Below, piece after piece: positions 27,092-34,927 of a stretch of 64,000 bases of DNA. A program made the translations under genes and the position numbers. Under the pieces are notes generated by a model that worked only from the letters and a program-made list of their open reading frames with translations, ran no database searches and was not told where the DNA came from. Source of the DNA: Micromonospora lutea (lineage in GTDB: Bacteria > Actinomycetota > Actinomycetes > Mycobacteriales > Micromonosporaceae); NCBI RefSeq assembly GCF_016863535.1, contig NZ_BOPB01000013.1, positions 1 through 64,000 of the forward strand, read 5' to 3'. Position 1 is the stretch's first letter; every line of letters starts with the position of its first letter.

Positions 27092-28624
27092 TCAGGTGGT
27101 GGTGGGTACGGGGGTGGGGGTGGGATCGGTGGTCTGGCGGCGGCTTCGCCATCGGTCCAGCCAGGGTGCGTCGGGGGTGCCGTCGAGCAGGCCGCCGTCC
27201 GGGTCGTCGGCGTAGGTGCGGCGTACCGCGTCCTGCTCCGGGTTCATGATCTCGCGTACGACCAGGACGACCAGGGCCACCACGGCGGCCAGGCGTAGGC
27301 TCGCGGCCAGCACGAAGACGCCCTCCGGGAAGACCGGCGTGCCGGTCGACGCGCCGAGCAGTTGGCCGTAGAAGGCGATGAAGTAGCAAACCTCGGCCAG
27401 CTGCCAGACGAGGAACGCACCCCACTTGGGTCGGGCGAGCACCACCAGGGGCAGCAGCCAAAGCACGAACTGCTGCGACCAGACCTTGCTGAAGATCAGG
27501 AAGGCGGCGACCACGAGGAAGGCGAGTTGGGCGAGCCGGGGACGCCGGGGCGCCAGCAGCGCCAGCGCGCCGATGCCGAGGCAGGCCAGCCCGAACAGGG
27601 CGTACGACAGGTTGTTGAGGGTGGGGATGTTGGCGTCGAGCCACTGGAATGGCCCGATGCTGGCGGGATCACCGAACTTCCCGTCCAGGTAGCGACCGAT
27701 GTACCAGAAGGTGCCCCAGTCGATGGGACGGGTGGTGTTCAGCTCGAAGAACCGGTTCCAGTTGTCCCGGTACGGGATCGCCACCGGCAGGTTCACCAGC
27801 ACCACGGTCACCGCGGCTGTGGCGATGGAGAGCAGCGCGGCTCGGAGGCGGTTGGCCCGTATCGCGAGCACCAGGATCGGTCCGAGGATGAACAACGGCC
27901 ACATCTTCGCCGCGCCGCCGAGCCCGAGCAGCACTCCGGAGAGCACCACCATCATCGTGCCCTTGGGGCCCGGTCCGGAACGCGCCCAGGCCAGCAGACC
28001 GAGCGCGGCGAGCCCGATGGCCAGGAAGTCCCAGTTGACGGTGGCGGTGAGCAGTAGCGCGGGGGCGAGCGCGAAAAGCGCGGCGTCCCACGGGCGTCGA
28101 CGGCGCAACGCCAGGATCACCGCCACGGTCACCACCGCCAGCGCCCCGAGCACGAGGGCGTTCAGGTTGTAGAACCACTGGCCCTGGTTCATGTCCGGGT
28201 TATCGACGCCGGCCGAGTGGACCGGCAACCCCAGCGCCCCCATGAAGTACCCGGTCAGCACCGGGTACTCCACCGGATGATCCCGGTAGGGCACCGCTCC
28301 CTCGTGAAGCCGCTCGGCGTAGTAGAGCGCGAGGACATCGGTGTAGCAGAAGCGGGTGTACTGCTCGTTGTCCGCCCACGCACCATCCTGGCAGGGTGAC
28401 TTCTGCACCCAGTGCAGAGTCAGCGTGAGGCAGGTCAGCACCAGGACGATCCGCACCGCCGTCCAGAATCGATGCTCCGCACCGACCGGACGGTCGCGGG
28501 CGACCGCGTGGTCACCGAGCGGGCCGCCGATCAGCCCGGACAGCCCTCGGACGAAGCCGTCGGAGCGGGACGGGTGATCGGGGGCACCTGATCCATCGAT
28601 GCCTGGCGTCGACTTCGTGCTCAT
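27092..28624 (-). CDS. GT87/DUF2029-type polytopic membrane glycosyltransferase
   Basis: A 510-residue protein with a hydrophilic N-terminus of about 50 residues and roughly eleven membrane helices. Family traits are the long first outer loop with FCYTDVLALYYAERLHEG and HPVEYPVLTGYFMG, the VNWDFLAIGLAALG helix, GLGGAAKMWPLFILGP (family GxAxxxKxxP) and a late FSKVWSQQFVLWLLPL. It would transfer a sugar from a polyprenyl phosphate outside the membrane. ATG 28624 starts the gene, about 185 bp downstream of the PBP gene on the same strand, with a hairpin between them. Confidence 0.82.
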   Translation of the reverse strand: MSTKSTPGIDGSGAPDHPSRSDGFVRGLSGLIGGPLGDHAVARDRPVGAEHRFWTAVRIVLVLTCLTLTLHWVQKSPCQDGAWADNEQYTRFCYTDVLALYYAERLHEGAVPYRDHPVEYPVLTGYFMGALGLPVHSAGVDNPDMNQGQWFYNLNALVLGALAVVTVAVILALRRRRPWDAALFALAPALLLTATVNWDFLAIGLAALGLLAWARSGPGPKGTMMVVLSGVLLGLGGAAKMWPLFILGPILVLAIRANRLRAALLSIATAAVTVVLVNLPVAIPYRDNWNRFFELNTTRPIDWGTFWYIGRYLDGKFGDPASIGPFQWLDANIPTLNNLSYALFGLACLGIGALALLAPRRPRLAQLAFLVVAAFLIFSKVWSQQFVLWLLPLVVLARPKWGAFLVWQLAEVCYFIAFYGQLLGASTGTPVFPEGVFVLAASLRLAAVVALVVLVVREIMNPEQDAVRRTYADDPDGGLLDGTPDAPWLDRWRSRRQTTDPTPTPVPTTT

Positions 28625-28762
28625 GAACGTGCATCCTGCCGTATCCGTGGGGCGGGCAGAAGCCGAAACTCGGCCCTACCGACAGACCCTTCGATCCTCG
28701 GGGTTCTCGCCGGACCGAACCCGGAGCACAGCGACTCCGCAAGCATCGCGGCGTACAGCACT

Positions 28763-28795
28763 GCGGGCGGTCGGAGAGAGTCTCCGGCCGCCCGC
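28763..28795 (-). terminator. Hairpin downstream of the PBP gene
   Basis: A 15-bp GC-rich stem (28763-28777 with 28781-28795, one G-U pair) and a 3-nt loop, 15 nt past the PBP stop. Confidence 0.65.
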
Positions 28796-28809
28796 GGTGT
28801 CAGCGGGAT

Positions 28810-31674
28810 CTAGTCCCGGTTCGTGCTTCTTTGTGGCGTCAGGCCGCCGCCTTCACCACCCTGCCCTTGATCACGATCGGGTGGGGTGAACGGATTGTTG
28901 CCGCCGTTGTTGCCACCGCCAGGACCGTCGTTCCCGCCGCCGTTGTTGCCGCCGTTGTTCCCGCCATTGAGCTGGCAGAGGAGGTCGACCGGGTTGCAGT
29001 TCTGCTGATCGCTGCCGGGCGGGGGCGGTGGCGGGGGCGGCTCCTCGCCGTTGCCGGCGTCCTGATCACCGATCCCCGTGACATTGGGCAGGTTGGACGG
29101 GTCGTAGCCCTTCAAGGCGTCGTCCATGTACCGCTTCCACAGTGCGGCGGGGATGTTGCCACCGCCGACGTTGCTGCCGTTGCGGTCCACGATCGCCGGC
29201 TTCTTCGGGTCGCGGCTGCCGATCCAGACGGCGGTGGCCACGTTCTCGTCGTAGCCGACCATCCAGGCGTGAGCGTTCTTGTCAGTTTTGCCGTGCTGCC
29301 AGGTGCCGGTCTTACCTGCGGCCTGTCGGTTGCCGACCAGCGTCGCGTTGTTTCGGCCGGGGATCTCCTTGAGCACCGCGGTCACCTCGTCGGCGACCTC
29401 CGGCCGGATCACCTGCTGGGGCTTGAGCTTCTCGCCGGCACCGCGCACCTTGTCCCACTTTCCAGTGGCCTTGTTCTGCTTCTCCACCATCCGGACGAAG
29501 TGCGCCTTGTTGTACTTGCCCTTGTTGGCGAGGGTGGCCAGGCCGTTGGCGTGGTCCAGCACCGTGATCGGGTACTGGCCGAAGCCGATCACCCGGTCGA
29601 ACTTGCTCGGTGCGAGATCCTTGGGCTTCTCCTTCGTCAGGTCGTAGACCTTGTGGTTGTCGTCCCATATGGTGCGGATGCCGGCGCGGCGGGCCATGTC
29701 GAGGACCTTGTCGGAACCGATGTCCTCGGTCACGTAGAAGAACGGCACGTTGTACGACTGCACCGTCGACTCCTGCAGGGTGCACCACTTGTTACAGGTT
29801 CGCTTGACATCCCGGCCAGCGTTCTGGATCGGATCCGCGTAGCCCTCCGGCTTGAACGGGGTGGCGTCCCAGTGCGACTTGACCGAGATCTCCGCGTCGA
29901 TCGCCGCGGCCAGGGTGTAGACCTTGAACGACGAGCCCGGCGGATGGCCACCGACGAGGTTGCCGTTCTGATCCGTGTTGAGGCCGGCGTAGTCGAAGTC
30001 CGCGCCACTGTCACCGCCGTAGTAGGCGAGCACCCGACCGGTCTTCGGCTCGATGGAGACCACCGCCGCCATCAGGTTCTTCGGATGCCCCTTGAGCACC
30101 GATCCCTTGCGGTCCGGCGGGGCCGCCTCCTCCAGCGCCTTCTGCATCTTCGGGTCGATGGTGGTGGTGATCCGGTAGCCACCCTCACGCAGCTCGTCGA
30201 CGCAGCTCGGCTTGCCCTCGGCACCGGAGTTGGAGCAGAGGCCCCACTCCTCCATCTCCTTGCGGACGTAGTTGATCACGTTGCCGCGCGGGGTGGCGAC
30301 GCCGAAGCCGTTGTTCTTCTTCGACTTCTGCACCTTCGGGTACTCGGTCGGCCGCTCCGGCTTGCCCGGGGCGTTCAGCCAGCCCTCCTCGACCATCCCG
30401 TTGATGACGTACTCCCACCGGGCCTTCGCGTCGGGCTCGTTGACCTCCGGATCGAAGCCCTTGTGGGTGGCGCTGGCGACGGGCTGCTTGATCAGGGCGG
30501 CGAGCACCGCGCCCTGGGCCGGGGTGAGCTTCTTGGTGTTGGTGTTGAAGTACGTCTGGGCGGCCGCCTCGATGCCGTAGGCACCGCGACCGAAGTAGAT
30601 CACGTTGAGGTAGTTCTCCATGATCTGCTTCTTGGTGAAGTTGTCGTTGAGCTTGGAGGCGAGGATCGCCTCCTTCACCTTCCGCGCGTAGCTGTCGTCT
30701 TGGAGGTTCTCGTAGGCGTTGCGCGCGTACTGCTGGGTGATGGTCGAGGCGCCCTGCTTGTCGCCGCCGGAGAGGTTGTTCCAGGCGGCACGGGCGATGC
30801 CCTTGTAGTCGACACCCGAGTGCCGGTAGAAGTTGCGGTCCTCTGCAGCGGCGACGGCGTTCTGCACGTGCTCGGGGATGCTGTCGATGGTGACGAAGGT
30901 GCGGTTCTCGTTGCCGAGCTTGGCCACCAGTGTCTTGCCGTCCTTGGCGTAGACGGTGGTGGAGAGCGGCAGCGGGATCTCCTTGGGCAGCACCACGTTC
31001 GTCGAGTAGTAGGTGAACCCGACGACGCCGATGCCGGCCAGCATGATGAACACCGCGAAGCCGGCGATCAGCATGTTCATCCGCTTACGCTTGCGGGCGC
31101 GGGCCGCCGCACCCGGGTCACGGCCACCTCGACCGGGCCCGGCTGGTCCACCCGGTCCACCGGGACCGCCCGGTCCGCCTGGACCTCCGACGCTCGCTCG
31201 GGCCACCGCACCGCGACCGCCGACACCACCCACGGACGCCGATCCGACGCTCGCGCGACCGGCCGACGCCGCACCGACGGCGGCAGCACCGACCGAGGCA
31301 CGGCCGGGGCCGGCCGGCGAGACCGGCACCGAAGCACGGCCGGCGCGGCCCGGGGCGGGTGAGACCGGCACCGAGGCACGACCGGGACCGGCCGGCGAGA
31401 CCGGCACCGAGGCACGGCCAGGGCCGGCCCGACCGACCGGGGCCGCACCGGTTGTTCCGCCACGTGGCGGAACGCTCGCCGAGCCACCGACCGAGGCACG
31501 TCCACCAACCGAGGCACGGGCCGACGGGCCCGATGCCTCCGGGCCGGTGGACCAGTTGACTCCGCGCGGTTCACCACCCGGGCGGCGGTACGCGTCGTCC
31601 GCCTGCCCCGGGTCGTCCTGACCCGGAATCCGGGCCCGACCACGCGAGGAGCTGGGATCGCCGTACGAGTTCAT
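28810..31674 (-). CDS. Class A penicillin-binding protein (transglycosylase-transpeptidase)
   Basis: Bifunctional peptidoglycan synthase of 954 residues. Residues 1-195 are an unusual cytosolic tail rich in Gly, Arg, Ala, Ser and Pro, with repeated GRASV/VPVSPA units. One membrane helix follows at about 199-223. The GT51 domain has AAAEDRNFYRHSGVDYKG near 275 and STITQQYARNAY. The transpeptidase domain has SSFK (Ser-x-x-Lys) near 583, SYN near 645 and KTGTW near 790, so both active sites are complete. The C-terminus is a Pro/Gly/Asn-rich tail of about 80 residues. It is the PonA type, acting outside the membrane. The DUF5318 gene lies upstream on the same strand. Confidence 0.95.
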   Translation of the reverse strand: MNSYGDPSSSRGRARIPGQDDPGQADDAYRRPGGEPRGVNWSTGPEASGPSARASVGGRASVGGSASVPPRGGTTGAAPVGRAGPGRASVPVSPAGPGRASVPVSPAPGRAGRASVPVSPAGPGRASVGAAAVGAASAGRASVGSASVGGVGGRGAVARASVGGPGGPGGPGGPGGPAGPGRGGRDPGAAARARKRKRMNMLIAGFAVFIMLAGIGVVGFTYYSTNVVLPKEIPLPLSTTVYAKDGKTLVAKLGNENRTFVTIDSIPEHVQNAVAAAEDRNFYRHSGVDYKGIARAAWNNLSGGDKQGASTITQQYARNAYENLQDDSYARKVKEAILASKLNDNFTKKQIMENYLNVIYFGRGAYGIEAAAQTYFNTNTKKLTPAQGAVLAALIKQPVASATHKGFDPEVNEPDAKARWEYVINGMVEEGWLNAPGKPERPTEYPKVQKSKKNNGFGVATPRGNVINYVRKEMEEWGLCSNSGAEGKPSCVDELREGGYRITTTIDPKMQKALEEAAPPDRKGSVLKGHPKNLMAAVVSIEPKTGRVLAYYGGDSGADFDYAGLNTDQNGNLVGGHPPGSSFKVYTLAAAIDAEISVKSHWDATPFKPEGYADPIQNAGRDVKRTCNKWCTLQESTVQSYNVPFFYVTEDIGSDKVLDMARRAGIRTIWDDNHKVYDLTKEKPKDLAPSKFDRVIGFGQYPITVLDHANGLATLANKGKYNKAHFVRMVEKQNKATGKWDKVRGAGEKLKPQQVIRPEVADEVTAVLKEIPGRNNATLVGNRQAAGKTGTWQHGKTDKNAHAWMVGYDENVATAVWIGSRDPKKPAIVDRNGSNVGGGNIPAALWKRYMDDALKGYDPSNLPNVTGIGDQDAGNGEEPPPPPPPPGSDQQNCNPVDLLCQLNGGNNGGNNGGGNDGPGGGNNGGNNPFTPPDRDQGQGGEGGGLTPQRSTNRD

Positions 31675-31747
31675 TCCTCACACCCTGCCGTCGCGGTGGG
31701 GCACGGTCGCGCCGCCACCGGTTTGCCGTGAGTTGTGACACCTGTCA

Positions 31748-31769
31748 ACCCGGCACGGGGGTGCCGGGG
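31748..31769 (-). terminator. Possible hairpin downstream of the DUF5318 gene
   Basis: ACCCGGCAC and GTGCCGGGGT arms around GGGG form a short GC-rich stem about 100 nt after the DUF5318 stop. No U-tract follows, so this is weak. Confidence 0.35.
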
Positions 31770-31870
31770 TCGCGGTGTCAGATCCGTATCAATCGGACCA
31801 TTCAGACCTACAAGCCGTCGGTAGCCCCAGCCGCGTGGCACGCGACCGGGGCCGGCCGATCGAGCTCGAA

Positions 31871-32332
31871 TCACCGTTGTGCCTCTCGCCTTCGCCGGAC
31901 ACCCGTTCCATCGGCGGTCATGCCGCTCGCCTCACCATGCGCCGGGTCGCCGTCGGCGACGCCGGTCAGACCATCCCGCCCGAGCAGGTACTGCTCGATG
32001 AGATGGTTCCAGTCACAGCCGAGGCACACCTCCACCACAAAGACCTGGAACTCACGCAGCGTCATCGCCAGCATGGTCAGCTCCGCCACATTACGGGCTT
32101 GCCCGGCTGACTGCTTGAGTTCGTCTCCGTAAATGTAGTGGACGAGGGTCAGGTTTTCGCTGCGGCAGATCGGACACCGCTCATCGGTGGACTCGCCGTG
32201 GAATCGAGCCGCGTTCTTCAGGTAGGGCGATGCGTCGCACAGGTCATAGGTGCCGACGCGGCCGGCGAGGAGCTCACGCAGCGCCGCTCGCTTTCGGAGC
32301 GAGTAGTCGACGACCTGGCGCTGCGTACGCAT
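31871..32332 (-). CDS. DUF5318 family protein
   Basis: A protein of about 153 residues that matches the actinobacterial DUF5318 type: start MRTQRQVVDYSLRKRAALREL, a CPIC pair (DERCPICRSENL), YIYGDELKQSAGQA, then a CLGC pair (VEVCLGCDWNHLIEQYLLG). The two CxxC pairs suggest a structural zinc site. The function is unknown. The gene typically sits beside the class A PBP gene, as here. ATG 32332 was chosen because the family begins there; upstream codons in frame look like antisense sequence. Confidence 0.85.
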   Translation of the reverse strand: MRTQRQVVDYSLRKRAALRELLAGRVGTYDLCDASPYLKNAARFHGESTDERCPICRSENLTLVHYIYGDELKQSAGQARNVAELTMLAMTLREFQVFVVEVCLGCDWNHLIEQYLLGRDGLTGVADGDPAHGEASGMTADGTGVRRRREAQR

Positions 32333-32440
32333 GCGGGAAAGGGTACGCCGTCTGCTCTGACGAGGCGACCACCGTGACAATCGGTGACCGAAGGACATCA
32401 GAGCGGGGGTTTGCCCAGGCCGGCACGAGCCGCTACGGTG

Positions 32441-32463
32441 CGATGTATCGGTCCGATACATCG
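32441..32463. promoter_or_regulatory. PadR-type operator palindrome
   Basis: Perfect 11-bp arms CGATGTATCGG and CCGATACATCG around a single T, 42 nt upstream of the padR-like start codon. It contains ATGT and ACAT half-sites, the core recognised by PadR regulators, though spaced by 11 nt here. Placement suggests autoregulation of the padR-ino1 operon. Confidence 0.7.
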
Positions 32464-32505
32464 TGGCGGTTAGTGCTCCACGCACAGGGTAAGGGAGGGT
32501 GGCCG

Positions 32506-33144
32506 ATGCTCGAACTCGCCATCCTCGGCCTGTTGCAGGAGGCCCCGATGCACGGCTATGAGCTACGCAAGGAGCTCCTGGCCAAGCTCGGTGCGATCCG
32601 CGCTGCCATCAGTTACGGCTCGCTCTATCCGACGCTGCGCCGGCTGCAGGCGGCGGGCTGGATCACCGAGGCCGACGAGACACCCGCCACCGCCGAGGAG
32701 GTTCCCGCGCTGACCAGCCGACGAGGTCGGGTGGTCTACGAAATCACCGCGGAAGGAAAAGAACGCTTCGCCCAGCTCATCGCACAGACCGGGCCGGAGA
32801 CGTACGGCGACACCGGCTTCGGTGTGCACTTCGCGTTCTTTTCCCGAACCGACCGGGCGACCCGACTTCGCATCCTGGAAGGTCGCCGCCGCACGATCGA
32901 GGAACGTCGCGAAGGGCTTCGCGACATGCTGGGCCGGGCGGCCGAGCGCCTCGACGCGTACACCCTGGAGCTGCAGCGCCACGGCCTGGAGGCCTGTGAG
33001 CGTGAGGTCCGCTGGCTGGAGGAGCTCATCGCCAACGAGCGCTCCGGCCGTGCCCCGACGGTCCCGAACGACGGGACGGCCGGCGGCCCACGAGAAGACA
33101 ACAGCCCGCCTCCGCCTGGCGAGACCAGGACAGAGCGGCCGTGA
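32506..33144 (+). CDS. PadR family transcriptional regulator
   Basis: A 212-residue PadR-type winged-helix regulator. The DNA-binding domain spans residues 1-95 (MLELAILGLLQEAPMHGYEL, then SYGSLYPTLRRLQAAGWI and RRGRVVYEITAEGKERF). A helical dimerisation domain follows at about 105-185, and a Pro-rich tail of about 30 residues ends the protein. ATG 32506 has GGGAGGG 7-8 nt upstream. The gene ends 24 bp before ino1 and must be co-transcribed with it, so this regulator probably controls inositol phosphate synthesis. A conserved PadR-ino1 pair is known in actinobacteria. A perfect palindrome with PadR half-sites lies just upstream. Confidence 0.92.
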   Translation: MLELAILGLLQEAPMHGYELRKELLAKLGAIRAAISYGSLYPTLRRLQAAGWITEADETPATAEEVPALTSRRGRVVYEITAEGKERFAQLIAQTGPETYGDTGFGVHFAFFSRTDRATRLRILEGRRRTIEERREGLRDMLGRAAERLDAYTLELQRHGLEACEREVRWLEELIANERSGRAPTVPNDGTAGGPREDNSPPPPGETRTERP

Positions 33145-33168
33145 CAGAGAAAGAAGGAGGCACACGCG

Positions 33169-34248
33169 ATGGGCTCCGTCCGCGTCGCCATCGTCGGTGT
33201 GGGTAACTGCGCCTCGTCCCTGGTACAGGGCGTCGAGTACTACCGGAATGCCGACCCCAACGACCGCGTCCCGGGTCTCATGCACGTCACCTTCGGCGAC
33301 TACCACGTCTCTGACGTGCAGTTCGTCGCGGCGTTCGATGTCGACGCCAAGAAGGTGGGCATGGACCTCGCGGAGGCGATCGTCGCCAGCGAGAACAACA
33401 CCATCAAGCTCTGCGACGTGCCGCCGACCGGCGTCACCGTGCAGCGCGGCCCGACCTTCGACGGCCTCGGCCAGTACTACCGCGAGATCGTCGAGGAGTC
33501 GGACGCCACGCCGGTCGACGTGGCCAAGGCGCTGCGCGACGCGCAGGTCGACGTGGTCGTCTCGTACCTGCCGGTGGGCTCGGAGCAGGCCGACAAGTTC
33601 TACGCCCAGGCTGCGATCGACGCCGGCTGCGGGTTCGTCAACGCCCTGCCGGTCTTCATCGCCTCCGACCCCGAGTGGGCGCAGAAGTTCACCGACGCGG
33701 GCCTGCCGATCGTCGGCGACGACATCAAGAGCCAGGTCGGTGCCACCATCGTGCACCGTGCCCTGGCGAAGCTCTTCGAGGACCGGGGCGTCGAGCTGCT
33801 GCGTACGTACCAGCTCAACTTCGGCGGCAACATGGACTTCATGAACATGTTGGAGCGCAACCGCCTGGTCTCGAAGAAGATCTCGAAGACCCAGTCGGTG
33901 ACCTCCCAGGTGCCGCACGAGATGGCCAAGAGCGACGTGCACATCGGCCCGTCCGACCACGTGCCGTGGCTCGACGACCGCAAGTGGGCCTACATCCGCC
34001 TGGAGGGCCGCTCGTTCGGTGACACCCCGCTCAACGCCGAGCTGAAGCTTGAGGTGTGGGACTCGCCGAACTCGGCCGGTGTCATCATCGACGCCGTCCG
34101 GGCCGCCAAGATCGCCCTGGACCGGAAGATCGGTGGCCCGATCCTGTCCGCGTCGTCGTACTTCATGAAGTCCCCGCCCGTGCAGTACGCCGACCACGAC
34201 GCGCACGCCGCCGTCGAGGCGTTCATCGCCGGCGAGGTCGAGCGCTGA
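33169..34248 (+). CDS. ino1: Inositol-3-phosphate synthase
   Basis: NAD-dependent myo-inositol-1(3)-phosphate synthase, 359 residues, the short actinobacterial form. It makes the inositol used for phosphatidylinositol, its mannosides and mycothiol. The Rossmann motif is [16 protein letters not shown] at residues 6-21. Catalytic-core segments [45 protein letters not shown] and [16 protein letters not shown] are all present. A strong AAGGAGG precedes the ATG. It is the second gene of the padR-ino1 operon and ends at a hairpin. Confidence 0.97.
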   Translation: MGSVRVAIVGVGNCASSLVQGVEYYRNADPNDRVPGLMHVTFGDYHVSDVQFVAAFDVDAKKVGMDLAEAIVASENNTIKLCDVPPTGVTVQRGPTFDGLGQYYREIVEESDATPVDVAKALRDAQVDVVVSYLPVGSEQADKFYAQAAIDAGCGFVNALPVFIASDPEWAQKFTDAGLPIVGDDIKSQVGATIVHRALAKLFEDRGVELLRTYQLNFGGNMDFMNMLERNRLVSKKISKTQSVTSQVPHEMAKSDVHIGPSDHVPWLDDRKWAYIRLEGRSFGDTPLNAELKLEVWDSPNSAGVIIDAVRAAKIALDRKIGGPILSASSYFMKSPPVQYADHDAHAAVEAFIAGEVER

Positions 34249-34267
34249 GCCGCTGACCACCAGCACC

Positions 34268-34304
34268 GGTGAGGGCTGGGTCCGTTGCGGGCCCGGCCCT
34301 CACC
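34268..34304. terminator. Terminator between ino1 and ogt
   Basis: GGTGAGGGC (34268-34276) pairs with GCCCTCACC (34296-34304); the inner bases can extend the stem. It lies between convergent genes. Confidence 0.65.
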
Positions 34305-34319
34305 GTCGCTTTGGACTGA

Positions 34320-34799
34320 TCAGGACCAGGCGCGCTGCAGGGCCACCCGGGCCTCCAACTCCAGGAGTTTGATTTTCCGGTCCAGGCCGCCACCGAAGCC
34401 GACCAGCTTCCCACCGGCCCCGATGATGCGGTGACACGGCACGATCACCGGGATCGGGTTGCGGTTGCAGGCCACCCCGACCGCTCGGGCCGCTCCGGGA
34501 TCACCGACCCGCCGGGCGACCTCGCCATAGGTCAGTGTCTCGCCGTACGGAATGCGGGTCATCTCCCGCCACACCGCCCGCTCGAAGTCGGAGCCGCGTG
34601 GCACGCTCACCGGTACGCCGAAGCCGGTCAACTCCCCGGCGAAGTACGCCCGCAGTTCCGCCACCACGCGCCGGGAGGTCTCGTCGGCCGGTTCGGTGGC
34701 GGCGTCACCGACCGCGCCGAAGCGCGTCCCACAGACGCTGCCCCGGTCGGTGGCCACGGAGAACTCCCCGATCGGGGAGTCGAGCACCGTCCAACGCAT
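34320..34799 (-). CDS. ogt: Methylated-DNA-[protein]-cysteine S-methyltransferase
   Basis: A 159-residue suicide repair enzyme that removes alkyl groups from O6-alkylguanine. The acceptor Cys122 sits in VIVPCHRII. It also has the RAVG Arg-finger helix region (AARAVGVACNRNPIPV), the early IPYGETLTYGEVARRVG helix-turn-helix and GFGGGLDRKIKLLELE. ATG 34799 was chosen because the family begins MRWTVLDSPIG; the frame upstream is not protein-like. It appears monocistronic. Confidence 0.95.
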   Translation of the reverse strand: MRWTVLDSPIGEFSVATDRGSVCGTRFGAVGDAATEPADETSRRVVAELRAYFAGELTGFGVPVSVPRGSDFERAVWREMTRIPYGETLTYGEVARRVGDPGAARAVGVACNRNPIPVIVPCHRIIGAGGKLVGFGGGLDRKIKLLELEARVALQRAWS

Positions 34800-34864
34800 C
34801 TCACCATTGTCCACCCGACAGCAGCTCGAACTCAGGGTGGCGTGCGGTGCCCGGGAAGGCCGAA

Positions 34865-34905
34865 GCCCGCCGGAGCGTCCCGAGCTGTCGGGTGCTCCGG
34901 CGGGC
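34865..34905 (-). terminator. Hairpin downstream of the S8 peptidase gene
   Basis: GCCCGCCGGAGC (34865-34876) pairs with GCTCCGGCGGGC (34894-34905), with an inner CCCGA/TCGGG stem. Confidence 0.7.
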
Positions 34906-34927
34906 GCCGGGTCGGATCGCGTACGAA

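Noticed and set aside
28831..31362. Rightward open frame of about 843 codons opposite the class A PBP gene
   Set aside because: Composition (Val/Leu/Gly/Arg repeats) and full overlap with the PBP show it is an antisense shadow.
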